From an uncultured Chitinophagaceae bacterium (GTDB taxonomy: Bacteria > Bacteroidota > Bacteroidia > Chitinophagales > Chitinophagaceae), in contig CAMPGG010000246.1 of NCBI GenBank assembly GCA_946885335.1, forward strand, positions 1 through 5,267: DNA of 5,267 nucleotides. The letters run 5' to 3'. Position numbers and translations under genes: made by a program. Positions 1 through 5,258 of the stretch are shown in pieces (the first letter of the stretch is position 1; each line of letters begins with the position of its first letter). The notes under the pieces are model-generated. The model saw only the letters and a list, made by a program, of their open reading frames with translations. It did not search any database and had not been told where the DNA came from.

Positions 1-19
1 AAATTAAATTTGATTCAAT

Positions 20-46
20 AAAAAAAGCGGCTGAACGGCCGCTTTT
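20..46 (-). terminator. Intrinsic terminator of smpB
   Basis: A 9-bp perfect stem (positions 23-31 against 38-46) with a six-base loop (TGAACG) has a GC-rich core, GCGGC/GCCGC. On the minus strand it is followed by a run of seven T (20-26, partly shared with the foot of the stem). Its first arm begins within the smpB TAA stop codon. On the plus strand the stem is followed only by TTTTATAA, so it may act weakly in the other direction too. Confidence 0.9.
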
Positions 47-479
47 ATAATTTATATCTTTTCAATTCCCGCTCTGCATCTTTTTGTTTTATACTTTCCC
101 GCTTATCGTATAATTTTTTTCCTTTGCCTAAACCTATTTCGAGTTTAGCGATATTCTTTTCATTAAAATATAATCGCAATGGAATAAGTGTATAACCTTT
201 TTCTTTTAACTGGTTAATGATTTTTTTTAGTTCCTTTTTTTGCAATAAAAGTTTTCGCTGTCGAAGCGGTTCATGGTTATTTACTGTGCCGTGTGAATAT
301 TCAGCAATGTGAAAAGATTTTATCCAGGCCTCACCTTTATCAATGATGCAATAACTATCGTTGAAACTGGCCCGCCCTGCACGTAAAGATTTTACCTCGG
401 TACCGGTGAGGACCATGCCTGCGGTATATTTATCCTCGATAAAAAACTCGTAATAAGCCGCCCTGTTTTTAATTTCCAT
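45..479 (-). CDS. smpB: SsrA-binding protein SmpB
   Basis: SmpB binds tmRNA and brings it to ribosomes stalled on mRNAs lacking a stop codon, so that the nascent chain is tagged for proteolysis and the ribosome is released. It acts in the cytosol. At 144 residues the protein is slightly shorter than the usual 150-160. Family hallmarks are visible: TGTEVKSLRAG at about residues 26-36, DSYCIIDKGEAWI at about 41-53, RKLLLQKKEL at about 75-84, GYTLIPLRLYF at about 95-105, and GKGKKLYDKRESIKQKDAERE at about 118-138. The last is the basic tail that enters the decoding site. The ATG at 479 gives a normal N-terminus; the preceding leader has only a weak GGAAA as a possible ribosome site. It lies 86 bases downstream of accD with no TAnnTTTG promoter seen between them, so read-through from accD is likely. 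An intrinsic terminator starts in its stop codon. The identification is secure. Confidence 0.97.
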   Translation of the reverse strand: MEIKNRAAYYEFFIEDKYTAGMVLTGTEVKSLRAGRASFNDSYCIIDKGEAWIKSFHIAEYSHGTVNNHEPLRQRKLLLQKKELKKIINQLKEKGYTLIPLRLYFNEKNIAKLEIGLGKGKKLYDKRESIKQKDAERELKRYKL

Positions 480-526
480 GTATTTCCGGTTCTTAATGGT
501 AGATGATATTTCAAAACCCGGAACAA

Positions 527-547
527 CCTGGTTAAAAATTTACCAGG
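527..547 (-). repeat. Short inverted repeat between accD and smpB
   Basis: CCTGGT (527-532) and ACCAGG (542-547) form a 6-bp stem around a nine-base A/T loop, 19 bases downstream of the accD stop. There is no T-run after the stem on the minus strand, so it does not look like an efficient terminator. It could be a weak attenuator, an mRNA 3'-end or processing structure, or chance. Confidence 0.3.
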
Positions 548-565
548 AACCGATAAGTTGAATAA

Positions 566-1492
566 TTAGTTTTTAAATAGCGTTAGTACAGTGCTTAATT
601 TTTCTTTTAATTCTTTCCGGGGAACAATGAAATCAAGAAATCCATGTTCAAGAATGAATTCGCTTCGTTGAAATCCTTCAGGGAGATCTTTCTTAATGGT
701 TTCTTTAATAACCCGTGGACCGGCAAAGCCAATCAGGGCACCGGGTTCGGCAATATTTAAATCACCCAACATACCAAAAGATGCTGAAATACCTCCAAAT
801 GTAGGATCAGTTAAAAGCGAAATATAGGGAAGACCCGCATCAGATAATTGCGATAATTTTCCGCTGGTCTTTGCAAGTTGCATTAATGAAAATGCGCTTT
901 CCATCATCCTGGCACCACCACTTTTAGAAATGACCATGTAAGGCATATTGTGTTTTATACAATGATCAACTGCCCTGGAAAATTTTTCACCCATAACACT
1001 TCCAAGTGATCCGCCAATGAATTCAAAATCCATACAGGCAATCACAATGTCTTGTCCATTTATTTTGCCTACTGCCACCCGCATGCTATCAGATAGATCT
1101 GTTTTCGACCAGATTTCTTCCAGCCGTTTTTGGTATGGTTTCAGATCTGTAAATCCTAAAAAATCTTTGGAGCGAATATTATCGAATAACTCGGTGAATT
1201 CATTTTCATCAAACAAAATATTGTAATATTCTGAACTCCCGATGCGGTGGTGATAATTGCATTTTGTATTAGGACATACAAAATCATTTTCCCTTAATTC
1301 ATTTACTGTACAAATAAGGCCGCATTCCGGGCATTTGGACCAAAGTCCTTCAGGTGTTTCTTTCTTTTCGGAAGTGCTGGTATGTATTCCCTTTTTAATT
1401 CTTTTAAACCAACTTGTTTTTGTCTCTTCGGTTTTCCCTTCTTCTCCTGCCAGGTTAGCATCAAAATCTTCAAAATGTTTTGCCATGACCAT
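566..1492 (-). CDS. accD: Acetyl-CoA carboxylase carboxyltransferase subunit beta
   Basis: With AccA, this subunit transfers the carboxyl group from carboxybiotin to acetyl-CoA to give malonyl-CoA, the committed step of fatty-acid synthesis, in the cytosol. From the ATG at 1492 the protein has 308 residues, close to the E. coli length of about 304. An N-terminal zinc ribbon is visible (Cys54, Cys57, Cys73, Cys78), followed by the crotonase-like carboxyltransferase domain with [31 protein letters not shown] (about 190-199), [14 protein letters not shown] and [12 protein letters not shown] (about 255-266). The second Cys pair is spaced C-x4-C rather than the usual C-x2-C. About 26 acidic residues precede the [10 protein letters not shown] segment where most family members begin. 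A longer reading from a TTG at 1510 is rejected because that codon lies in the predicted promoter. ATG 1486 (306 residues) is an equally possible start. The leader is A-rich without a Shine-Dalgarno sequence. Confidence 0.96.
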   Translation of the reverse strand: MVMAKHFEDFDANLAGEEGKTEETKTSWFKRIKKGIHTSTSEKKETPEGLWSKCPECGLICTVNELRENDFVCPNTKCNYHHRIGSSEYYNILFDENEFTELFDNIRSKDFLGFTDLKPYQKRLEEIWSKTDLSDSMRVAVGKINGQDIVIACMDFEFIGGSLGSVMGEKFSRAVDHCIKHNMPYMVISKSGGARMMESAFSLMQLAKTSGKLSQLSDAGLPYISLLTDPTFGGISASFGMLGDLNIAEPGALIGFAGPRVIKETIKKDLPEGFQRSEFILEHGFLDFIVPRKELKEKLSTVLTLFKN

Positions 1493-1507
1493 TTTTTGGT
1501 TGAAAAG

Positions 1508-1515
1508 CAAATATA
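1508..1515 (-). promoter_or_regulatory. Predicted Bacteroidota-type promoter (-7 element) of accD
   Basis: The minus strand reads TATATTTG, an exact match to the Bacteroidota -7 consensus TAnnTTTG. It sits 15 bases before the accD ATG at 1492, implying transcription starts near 1504 and a leader of roughly 10-20 bases. No good -33 TTTG was found at normal spacing, which lowers confidence. The element overlaps one arm of the inverted repeat at 1512-1549. It decides the start codon: the TTG at 1510 would lie upstream of the transcript start. Confidence 0.5.
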
Positions 1516-1549
1516 GGGAAGGTGCAGCATTTGCTTAACCTTCCCTATA
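1512..1549 (-). terminator. Strong 12-bp hairpin between the 66-residue gene and accD; terminator or operator
   Basis: TATAGGGAAGGT (1512-1523) and ACCTTCCCTATA (1538-1549) are perfect inverted repeats around a 14-base loop, which itself can form a 3-bp GCA/TGC stem. Read on the minus strand it stands 24 bases after the stop of the 66-residue gene and is followed by TTTGCTTTTC, an imperfect T-rich tract. It is therefore probably that gene's terminator. The downstream arm shares four bases with the predicted accD -7 element, so a DNA-binding operator is an alternative. Confidence 0.5.
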
Positions 1550-1573
1550 GAATAGGTTGTTTAAAAAATCTGC

Positions 1574-1774
1574 TTAATCGTTTTTGTCTTTAGACTTTTC
1601 TTTCAGGTGATGTTCTTTGGTTTCTTTTTCATTGTGTGTAATATCATCACCTTTAAAATCCTGCTCTTCATTCTTGCGACTATCCAGGTCGTCCCTGATG
1701 TCGGGTCTGGAAGGTGTATTAGGATTTTGCCTTGGATTGTTAACCTGCTTATTTCTATTTTCTGAATGTCCCAT
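1574..1774 (-). CDS. Small highly charged, probably disordered protein (function unknown)
   Basis: This encodes 66 residues with an ATG at 1774. Nearly half the residues are charged (about 14 Lys/Arg and 16 Asp/Glu by hand count), with many Asn and Pro. There is one Phe and no Cys, Trp or Tyr. The order is an Asn/Pro/Arg-rich first third, a central acidic DDLDSRKNEEQDFKGDD segment (about 28-44), and a Lys/Glu/His-rich tail. There is no signal peptide or membrane segment, and it is presumably cytosolic and unfolded. It stands alone: an intrinsic terminator closes the aldolase unit upstream and a hairpin follows 24 bases after its stop. No TAnnTTTG promoter was found ahead of it. The wording resembles small hydrophilic proteins common in Bacteroidota, which I recall only generally; no function is known to me. 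The plus-strand open frame across the same bases is hydrophobic and Ser/Cys/Leu-rich, as expected of an antisense shadow. Confidence 0.65.
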   Translation of the reverse strand: MGHSENRNKQVNNPRQNPNTPSRPDIRDDLDSRKNEEQDFKGDDITHNEKETKEHHLKEKSKDKND

Positions 1775-1819
1775 AACTTTTAATTTAATTATAGATGCAA
1801 AAAAACTGTACCAACTAAT

Positions 1820-1850
1820 AAAAAAAGCCTTCCCAAAAATGAGAAGGCTT
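1820..1850 (-). terminator. Intrinsic terminator of the aldolase gene
   Basis: AAGCCTTC (1825-1832) and GAAGGCTT (1843-1850) form an 8-bp perfect stem around a ten-base loop. On the minus strand a run of seven T follows (1820-1826). It lies 23 bases beyond the aldolase stop, and it separates the aldolase from the 66-residue gene. Confidence 0.88.
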
Positions 1851-1873
1851 GAATATGCAATTGGTTTTAGTTT

Positions 1874-2932
1874 TTAAGCTATAGTAATGTCCTTATCCAA
1901 ATAAACATCCTGTATGGTTTGCAACATTTCAACACCTTCTTTAAAAGGTCTTTGGAATGCCTTACGGCCAAGGATCAATCCCATACCACCGGCTCTTTTA
2001 TTAATGACTGCGGTTGTTACGGCTTCCTGCATGTCGGTTTGCCCTTTACTTTCTCCACCTGAATTGATCAAACCAATTCTGCCATTGTAACAATTTAATA
2101 ACTGGTAACGGCAAAGATCAATTGGATGATCTGTGGTTAATTGTTCATAAACCAATTTATGTGTTTTGCCATGTTTGGTAGCAAGGTATCCGCCATTATT
2201 GGTTGGTAATTTTTGTTTGATGATATCAGCCTGTAAGGTTACACCCAAATGGTTTGCCTGCCCGGTAAGATCAGCTGAAGTATGATAGTCAACACCATCA
2301 ACTTTAAAAGCATTATTGCGGGTGTAGCACCATAAAATGGTAACCATGCCTAATTCATGAGCATATTCAAAAGCTTCCGCAACTTCTTTCAATTGGCGGG
2401 CACTTTCTTCAGATCCCCAGTAAATAGTTGCACCTACGGCAATGGCACCCATGTTCCATGCACTTTTAATGGAGCCAAACATTGTTTGATCATACCGGTT
2501 GGGATAAGATAAAAATTCGTTGTGGTTGATCTTAACAATAAATGGAATACGGTGTGCATATTTACGGCTCATGATCCCTAATACGCCATAAGTTGAAGCA
2601 ACTCCATTGCAACCACCTTCAATAGCTAATTGAATGATATTTTCAGGATCAAAATAAATTGGGTTAGGAGCGAAAGCGGAACCACCACTGTGTTCAATAC
2701 CCTGGTCAACAGGAAAAATGCTGCAGTAGCCGGTATTGGCCAGGCGGCCATGCCCTAATAGATTCTGCATATTGCGCAAAACCTGGTTATTGCGATTGCT
2801 GTTGATCCAGATTTCATCCACATGCCTGGGTGAAGGCAGGAACAGCGAAGACTTATCAATTGCTGTAGAATTATAACTTAATAAATTATCGGCTTCCTTG
2901 CCTAATATCTCCTGAATTTTATTATTCGCCAT
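1874..2932 (-). CDS. fbaB: Class I fructose-bisphosphate aldolase (FbaB/DhnA family)
   Basis: This enzyme interconverts fructose 1,6-bisphosphate with glyceraldehyde 3-phosphate and dihydroxyacetone phosphate through a lysine Schiff base, in cytosolic glycolysis/gluconeogenesis. The 352 residues can be matched from memory almost end to end with E. coli FbaB (350): LGKEADNLL near the start, GTGY-like segment then PVDQGIEH (74-81), [20 protein letters not shown] (106-119), [13 protein letters not shown] (133-145), [16 protein letters not shown] (162-177), [24 protein letters not shown] (219-230), and ADIIKQK (235-241). By homology to LsrF/FbaB, Lys239 should be the Schiff-base lysine. The phosphate-binding loops are INSGGES (289-295) and [12 protein letters not shown] (315-326). 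The ends match the family, so it is intact. It has its own predicted promoter and terminator, suggesting a single-gene unit. The neighbouring genes give no pathway context. Confidence 0.96.
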   Translation of the reverse strand: MANNKIQEILGKEADNLLSYNSTAIDKSSLFLPSPRHVDEIWINSNRNNQVLRNMQNLLGHGRLANTGYCSIFPVDQGIEHSGGSAFAPNPIYFDPENIIQLAIEGGCNGVASTYGVLGIMSRKYAHRIPFIVKINHNEFLSYPNRYDQTMFGSIKSAWNMGAIAVGATIYWGSEESARQLKEVAEAFEYAHELGMVTILWCYTRNNAFKVDGVDYHTSADLTGQANHLGVTLQADIIKQKLPTNNGGYLATKHGKTHKLVYEQLTTDHPIDLCRYQLLNCYNGRIGLINSGGESKGQTDMQEAVTTAVINKRAGGMGLILGRKAFQRPFKEGVEMLQTIQDVYLDKDITIA

Positions 2933-2951
2933 GAAGAAGTGATTTTAGTGG

Positions 2952-2980
2952 TGGCAAAGATAAGGTTTGCCATCTTTTTT
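2952..2980. repeat. Inverted repeat across the aldolase promoter, terminator-shaped on the plus strand
   Basis: TGGCAAA (2952-2958) and TTTGCCA (2966-2972) form a perfect 7-bp stem around a seven-base loop. On the plus strand six T follow (2975-2980), which is a terminator shape, but no plus-strand gene is seen to need one. On the minus strand there is no T-run after the stem. The repeat covers the aldolase -7 element, so it could be an operator. It also sits 24 bases after the stop of the upstream kinase-like gene and may define that mRNA's 3' end. Confidence 0.4.
2955..2962 (-). promoter_or_regulatory. Predicted Bacteroidota-type promoter (-7 element) of the aldolase gene
   Basis: The minus strand reads TATCTTTG, matching TAnnTTTG, 22 bases before the aldolase ATG. 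Transcription would start at about 2950, giving a leader of under 20 bases. No convincing -33 TTTG was seen at the usual distance. The element lies in the loop and one arm of the inverted repeat at 2952-2972. Confidence 0.5.
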
Positions 2981-2996
2981 AAAAACAGAACAAATT

Positions 2997-4094
2997 TTAT
3001 CTGCGACTATCCAGCTTCGGGATCAGTTTCAGGCTTTTTCTTAACATCTGTTTCATGTGTATCCGTAACAGTTCGCCGATTGTCTGGCATTTTAAAATAG
3101 AAGGTTTTTGGTGGTATTCGGCAAGTTCCTTTATGAGTTGTTCTGTTTTTTCTGGTGTTGACAAAGTGTCTTTTTTCATGATGTCAAGCAATTGCTTCAC
3201 TTTATACTTTGAAGTTGCCAAACGGAATGCAATTAATGTTCGTTCTTCTGTTTGATATTGTTCAATTGATTCTTTATTTAAGTGTTTGAGTGAAAGTTCT
3301 ACAAACTCATTATTTTCTTTAAAGAATTGCGGTAAATACAGATTTTTTTTGCCTTCATAAGATTGCTGATCAAAATCGATTGCCCGAATGCGATATTGAT
3401 AATCTTCTATATCAGGCGTAATATCAATTACAAAATTATAACTGCGCATATCTCCCAATAATCTTACAAAACATCTTTCATTAAATTTTACAAACTCTTT
3501 CGCCAGCCTGATTTTATTTACGGTGTAATCATTTTTCATTTGCTCCAAAAAAATATCACCCGGTATGCCGGGAATATGTTCTTCAACCAAAGTATTTTGG
3601 TAAGTGAAAAAAGTTATGCGGTTGGGTGAAAGGATGTCTTCCAGTTCAAGGCCATAGATACGGGATGCATCGGCGATCTTGATATAATAATGATCATAGT
3701 TGTCATTGAATTTATTTACGATGCGTATGCGAAATGGATTTGAGTTTCCAAATGTGCAATAATCAACACGTGCAACATCCAGGTGTTTTACAAAAGTCAA
3801 ATCTCCTTCTGTTTTCAGCATAGCATAGATCTCTACCAAACCTTCCCTGATAAAATTCCATTGGTGACTGTCGTACATTACTTTTTCCCACAGCGAATCA
3901 TTTCCATGCCGGTCTTTCAGCGAAACGGAATATGTAAAATGCAACAGGTCTTTATATGCAACCGGAATTTTTTTCTCCCTGCCATTTTGTTTAAGATAAT
4001 GACGCAGGGCAGTACTAATGGAATACATCAGTTTTTTTCGACTGGGTTTATTCAACTCAATCATTTCATCGTCCAGGTCATTAGAAAATTTCAT
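2997..4094 (-). CDS. Unrecognised 365-residue protein with a cryptic kinase/APH-like motif series
   Basis: I do not recognise this as a named family. Soluble; no signal peptide or membrane segment. The middle reads like a compact protein-kinase/aminoglycoside-phosphotransferase fold: YYIKIAD (136-142, Lys139 in the place of the ATP-anchoring lysine); a helix with ELED (150-153, possible partner Glu); a strand then LVEEHIPGIPGD (169-180, hinge-like); helix 194-206; LLGDMRSYN (212-220), with Asp215 and Asn220 five residues apart as in catalytic loops; and AIDFDQ (238-243), Asp240 in the DFG/metal-binding place. About 120 N-terminal residues precede this, and a helical, Lys/Glu-rich tail (about 262-365) follows. 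No Gly-rich loop is evident, so activity is uncertain. Its start is 20 bases behind the stop of the BtuF-like gene with no TAnnTTTG in the gap, so the two are probably one operon. The gene's reality is well supported; the fold assignment is inference. Confidence 0.88.
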   Translation of the reverse strand: MKFSNDLDDEMIELNKPSRKKLMYSISTALRHYLKQNGREKKIPVAYKDLLHFTYSVSLKDRHGNDSLWEKVMYDSHQWNFIREGLVEIYAMLKTEGDLTFVKHLDVARVDYCTFGNSNPFRIRIVNKFNDNYDHYYIKIADASRIYGLELEDILSPNRITFFTYQNTLVEEHIPGIPGDIFLEQMKNDYTVNKIRLAKEFVKFNERCFVRLLGDMRSYNFVIDITPDIEDYQYRIRAIDFDQQSYEGKKNLYLPQFFKENNEFVELSLKHLNKESIEQYQTEERTLIAFRLATSKYKVKQLLDIMKKDTLSTPEKTEQLIKELAEYHQKPSILKCQTIGELLRIHMKQMLRKSLKLIPKLDSRR

Positions 4095-4114
4095 ATGCTT
4101 TGTAAAGCGTCAAT

Positions 4115-4909
4115 TTAATGATTATCTGCTATAACTTTTATGAGTTGATTAAAATAGGCGGGTGCTTTTAACAAACGACTTCCATACCAGCTAAATAATT
4201 CGCCATCAACTAACAAAACTTTGCATCCGGGTAATTGGTTTTGTAAATCAGCCACATGTTTTTCTTTAAAGGGATAAGGTTCTGATGATAAAAAAATATG
4301 GCTGCATCCTGCATTTTTTATTTGTTCAAAGTCCACAACAGGATATCTGTTTTGATTTGAAAATACATTTACAAATCCTGCAGAACTAAGCATGCTATCA
4401 ATAAATGTATCAGCGCCGGCAACCATAAAGGGATCTTGCCAAATGAGATAAGCCACTTTAGTTTGATGGGGCAGGGGAGACAATAAAGCAAATTGCTGGT
4501 TGATATTTTTCACCAACACTTGCGCAGTGTTTTTTCTATCACAGATTTCACCAACCTGTTGTATCATTTCCAAAGCTGTTGCCAGATCTTTTATAACACT
4601 GACCCAGGTAGGAAATTCATTTGCGAGGATTTCAATTTGTTGCTGATCGTTTTCTTCCTTGTTAGCAATGACCAGGTCAGGTTTCAACTGACGGATCTTT
4701 TCGAGCTTAATATTTTTTGTTCCGCCAATGCGGGTTTTATTCCTGAACCAGTTTGAAGGATGAATGCAGAATTTTGTAATGCCAATTACTTCTTTGTCAA
4801 GATTCAAATAGTGTAATAACTCGGTTTGCGAGGGAACGAGGGAAATGATTTTTTTGGGAATACCTGGTATTGTAACAGTTTGTCCACATTGATCAATAAA
4901 TGAATGCAT
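4115..4909 (-). CDS. BtuF-like class III substrate-binding domain protein without export signal
   Basis: The 264-residue protein has the helical-backbone (class III) binding-protein fold that in other proteins captures vitamin B12, haem or ferric siderophores for an ABC importer. Visible family segments are IPKKIISLVPSQTELLHYL (17-35), IGGTKNIKLEKIRQLKPDLVIA (61-82, first-lobe end), a long helix (about 106-142), VAYLIWQDPFMVAGADTFIDSML (152-174), the second-lobe HIFLSSEPYPFKEKH (204-218), and LVDGELFSWYGSRLLKAPAYF (233-253). Secreted members carry a signal or lipoprotein peptide. Here the domain begins at residue 1, and the codon immediately before the ATG is an in-frame TAA, so no leader peptide can be added. 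It is therefore predicted to stay in the cytosol, where its ligand and role are unknown. No permease or ATPase gene is adjacent in the window. It is the first gene of a probable operon with the kinase-like gene, from the promoter at 4922-4929. Confidence 0.92.
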   Translation of the reverse strand: MHSFIDQCGQTVTIPGIPKKIISLVPSQTELLHYLNLDKEVIGITKFCIHPSNWFRNKTRIGGTKNIKLEKIRQLKPDLVIANKEENDQQQIEILANEFPTWVSVIKDLATALEMIQQVGEICDRKNTAQVLVKNINQQFALLSPLPHQTKVAYLIWQDPFMVAGADTFIDSMLSSAGFVNVFSNQNRYPVVDFEQIKNAGCSHIFLSSEPYPFKEKHVADLQNQLPGCKVLLVDGELFSWYGSRLLKAPAYFNQLIKVIADNH

Positions 4910-4921
4910 TTATTTTTATGA

Positions 4922-4929
4922 CAAAGGTA
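4922..4929 (-). promoter_or_regulatory. Predicted Bacteroidota-type promoter (-7 element) of the BtuF-like gene
   Basis: The minus strand reads TACCTTTG, an exact TAnnTTTG match, 12 bases before the ATG at 4909. The implied leader is only about 8 bases, so translation would be nearly leaderless. It is A/T-rich with no Shine-Dalgarno sequence. No clear -33 TTTG is present. A leader this short also rules out a riboswitch between this promoter and the gene. Confidence 0.5.
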
Positions 4930-4963
4930 GGAAGGCAAAAATGGAAGTAATGTTTGGGAGAAA

Positions 4964-5053
4964 AATCACCGTGGCCTGCTGCTAAATTTTAAATTCAGCA
5001 GCAGGGTAAAGGATTCCTAACAGGAAATTCATCGGATTTGGACAACGGTGATT
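4964..5053 (-). other. Nested inverted-repeat structure; possible complex terminator or small RNA
   Basis: An outer perfect 9-bp stem, AATCACCGT (4964-4972) with ACGGTGATT (5045-5053), encloses two hairpins. The first is a strong 9-bp stem CCTGCTGCT (4975-4983) with AGCAGCAGG (4997-5005), extendable past one mismatch by about four A/T pairs to a near-perfect palindrome. The second is a 5-bp stem TTCCT/AGGAA (5014-5026). Read on the minus strand, the outer stem runs straight into T-rich sequence (TTTTTCT, overlapping its last bases), giving a closed multibranch fold with a terminator-like end. It may terminate a gene beyond the right edge, or be a small structured RNA. No known RNA family was recognised. 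Confidence 0.4.
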
Positions 5054-5084
5054 GAAAATTTTAAGGTGGTTAGCCTTAATGGTT

Positions 5085-5258
5085 TTCATTGGACTGGATG
5101 TTGATTCTTCTTTAGGACTGGATTTTGGTGGTTTTGGATTTTGGATTTGGTTGTTTGAATTTTAAGGAACTGGTTTGGTTTTTCTAGGATTTGGTTTTTG
5201 AAAAATTCGCTGGTACATAACCAGTTTAGGATTTGGTCTTGGTTTTTCAAGGATTCGG
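5085..5258. repeat. G/T-rich, strand-asymmetric tract with imperfect GGATTTGG-type repeats
   Basis: The plus strand here is dominated by G and T; by hand count 5061-5267 has about 56 G and only 17 C. Variants of GGATTTGG, GGATTTTGG and GGACTGGAT recur irregularly (for example 5115-5150, 5187-5194, 5229-5236), and GGTTTTTCTAGGATTTGG (5177-5194) recurs at 5241-5258 with 16 of 18 bases matching. Seven GG pairs with short T-rich spacers lie in 5115-5150. There is no supported gene: minus-strand frames stay open from the right edge for up to 59 codons, but the composition explains this because stop codons are rare in A/C-rich sequence. Confidence 0.55.

Noticed and set aside
1017..1538. Plus-strand open frames opposite accD, and a minus-strand alternative frame at its 5' end
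   Set aside because: They overlap a clearly conserved gene, have no recognisable domain, and read as Ser/Phe-rich antisense or out-of-frame shadows.
1788..1814. Sigma-70-like promoter (TTGGTA, 15 bases, TATAAT on the minus strand) ahead of the 66-residue gene
   Set aside because: The spacing is short and the Bacteroidota primary sigma factor prefers TAnnTTTG; in A/T-rich DNA such matches are common by chance.
1617..1877. Plus-strand open frame opposite the 66-residue gene, hydrophobic and membrane-like
   Set aside because: It is the antisense of a charged Lys/Glu/Asp-rich gene, which always gives hydrophobic Ser/Leu/Phe-rich frames, and it runs across the aldolase terminator.
4097..4108. 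GCTTT-GT-AAAGC palindrome between the BtuF-like and kinase-like genes
   Set aside because: A 5-bp stem with a two-base loop is unstable as RNA and has no T-run, so there is no reason to split the operon here.
3055..4756. Plus-strand open frames opposite the kinase-like and BtuF-like genes
   Set aside because: They are shadows of well-supported minus-strand genes and show no domain or promoter of their own.
4910..5060. Cobalamin riboswitch ahead of the BtuF-like gene
   Set aside because: No B12-box-like segment or other conserved cobalamin-aptamer sequence was found, and the predicted promoter at 4922-4929 lies between the structured element and the gene.
5079..5165. Plus-strand 28-codon ATG frame, Gly/Phe/Trp-rich
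   Set aside because: It is too short, lies entirely in the low-complexity tract, and has no TAnnTTTG promoter or ribosome site that I can see.
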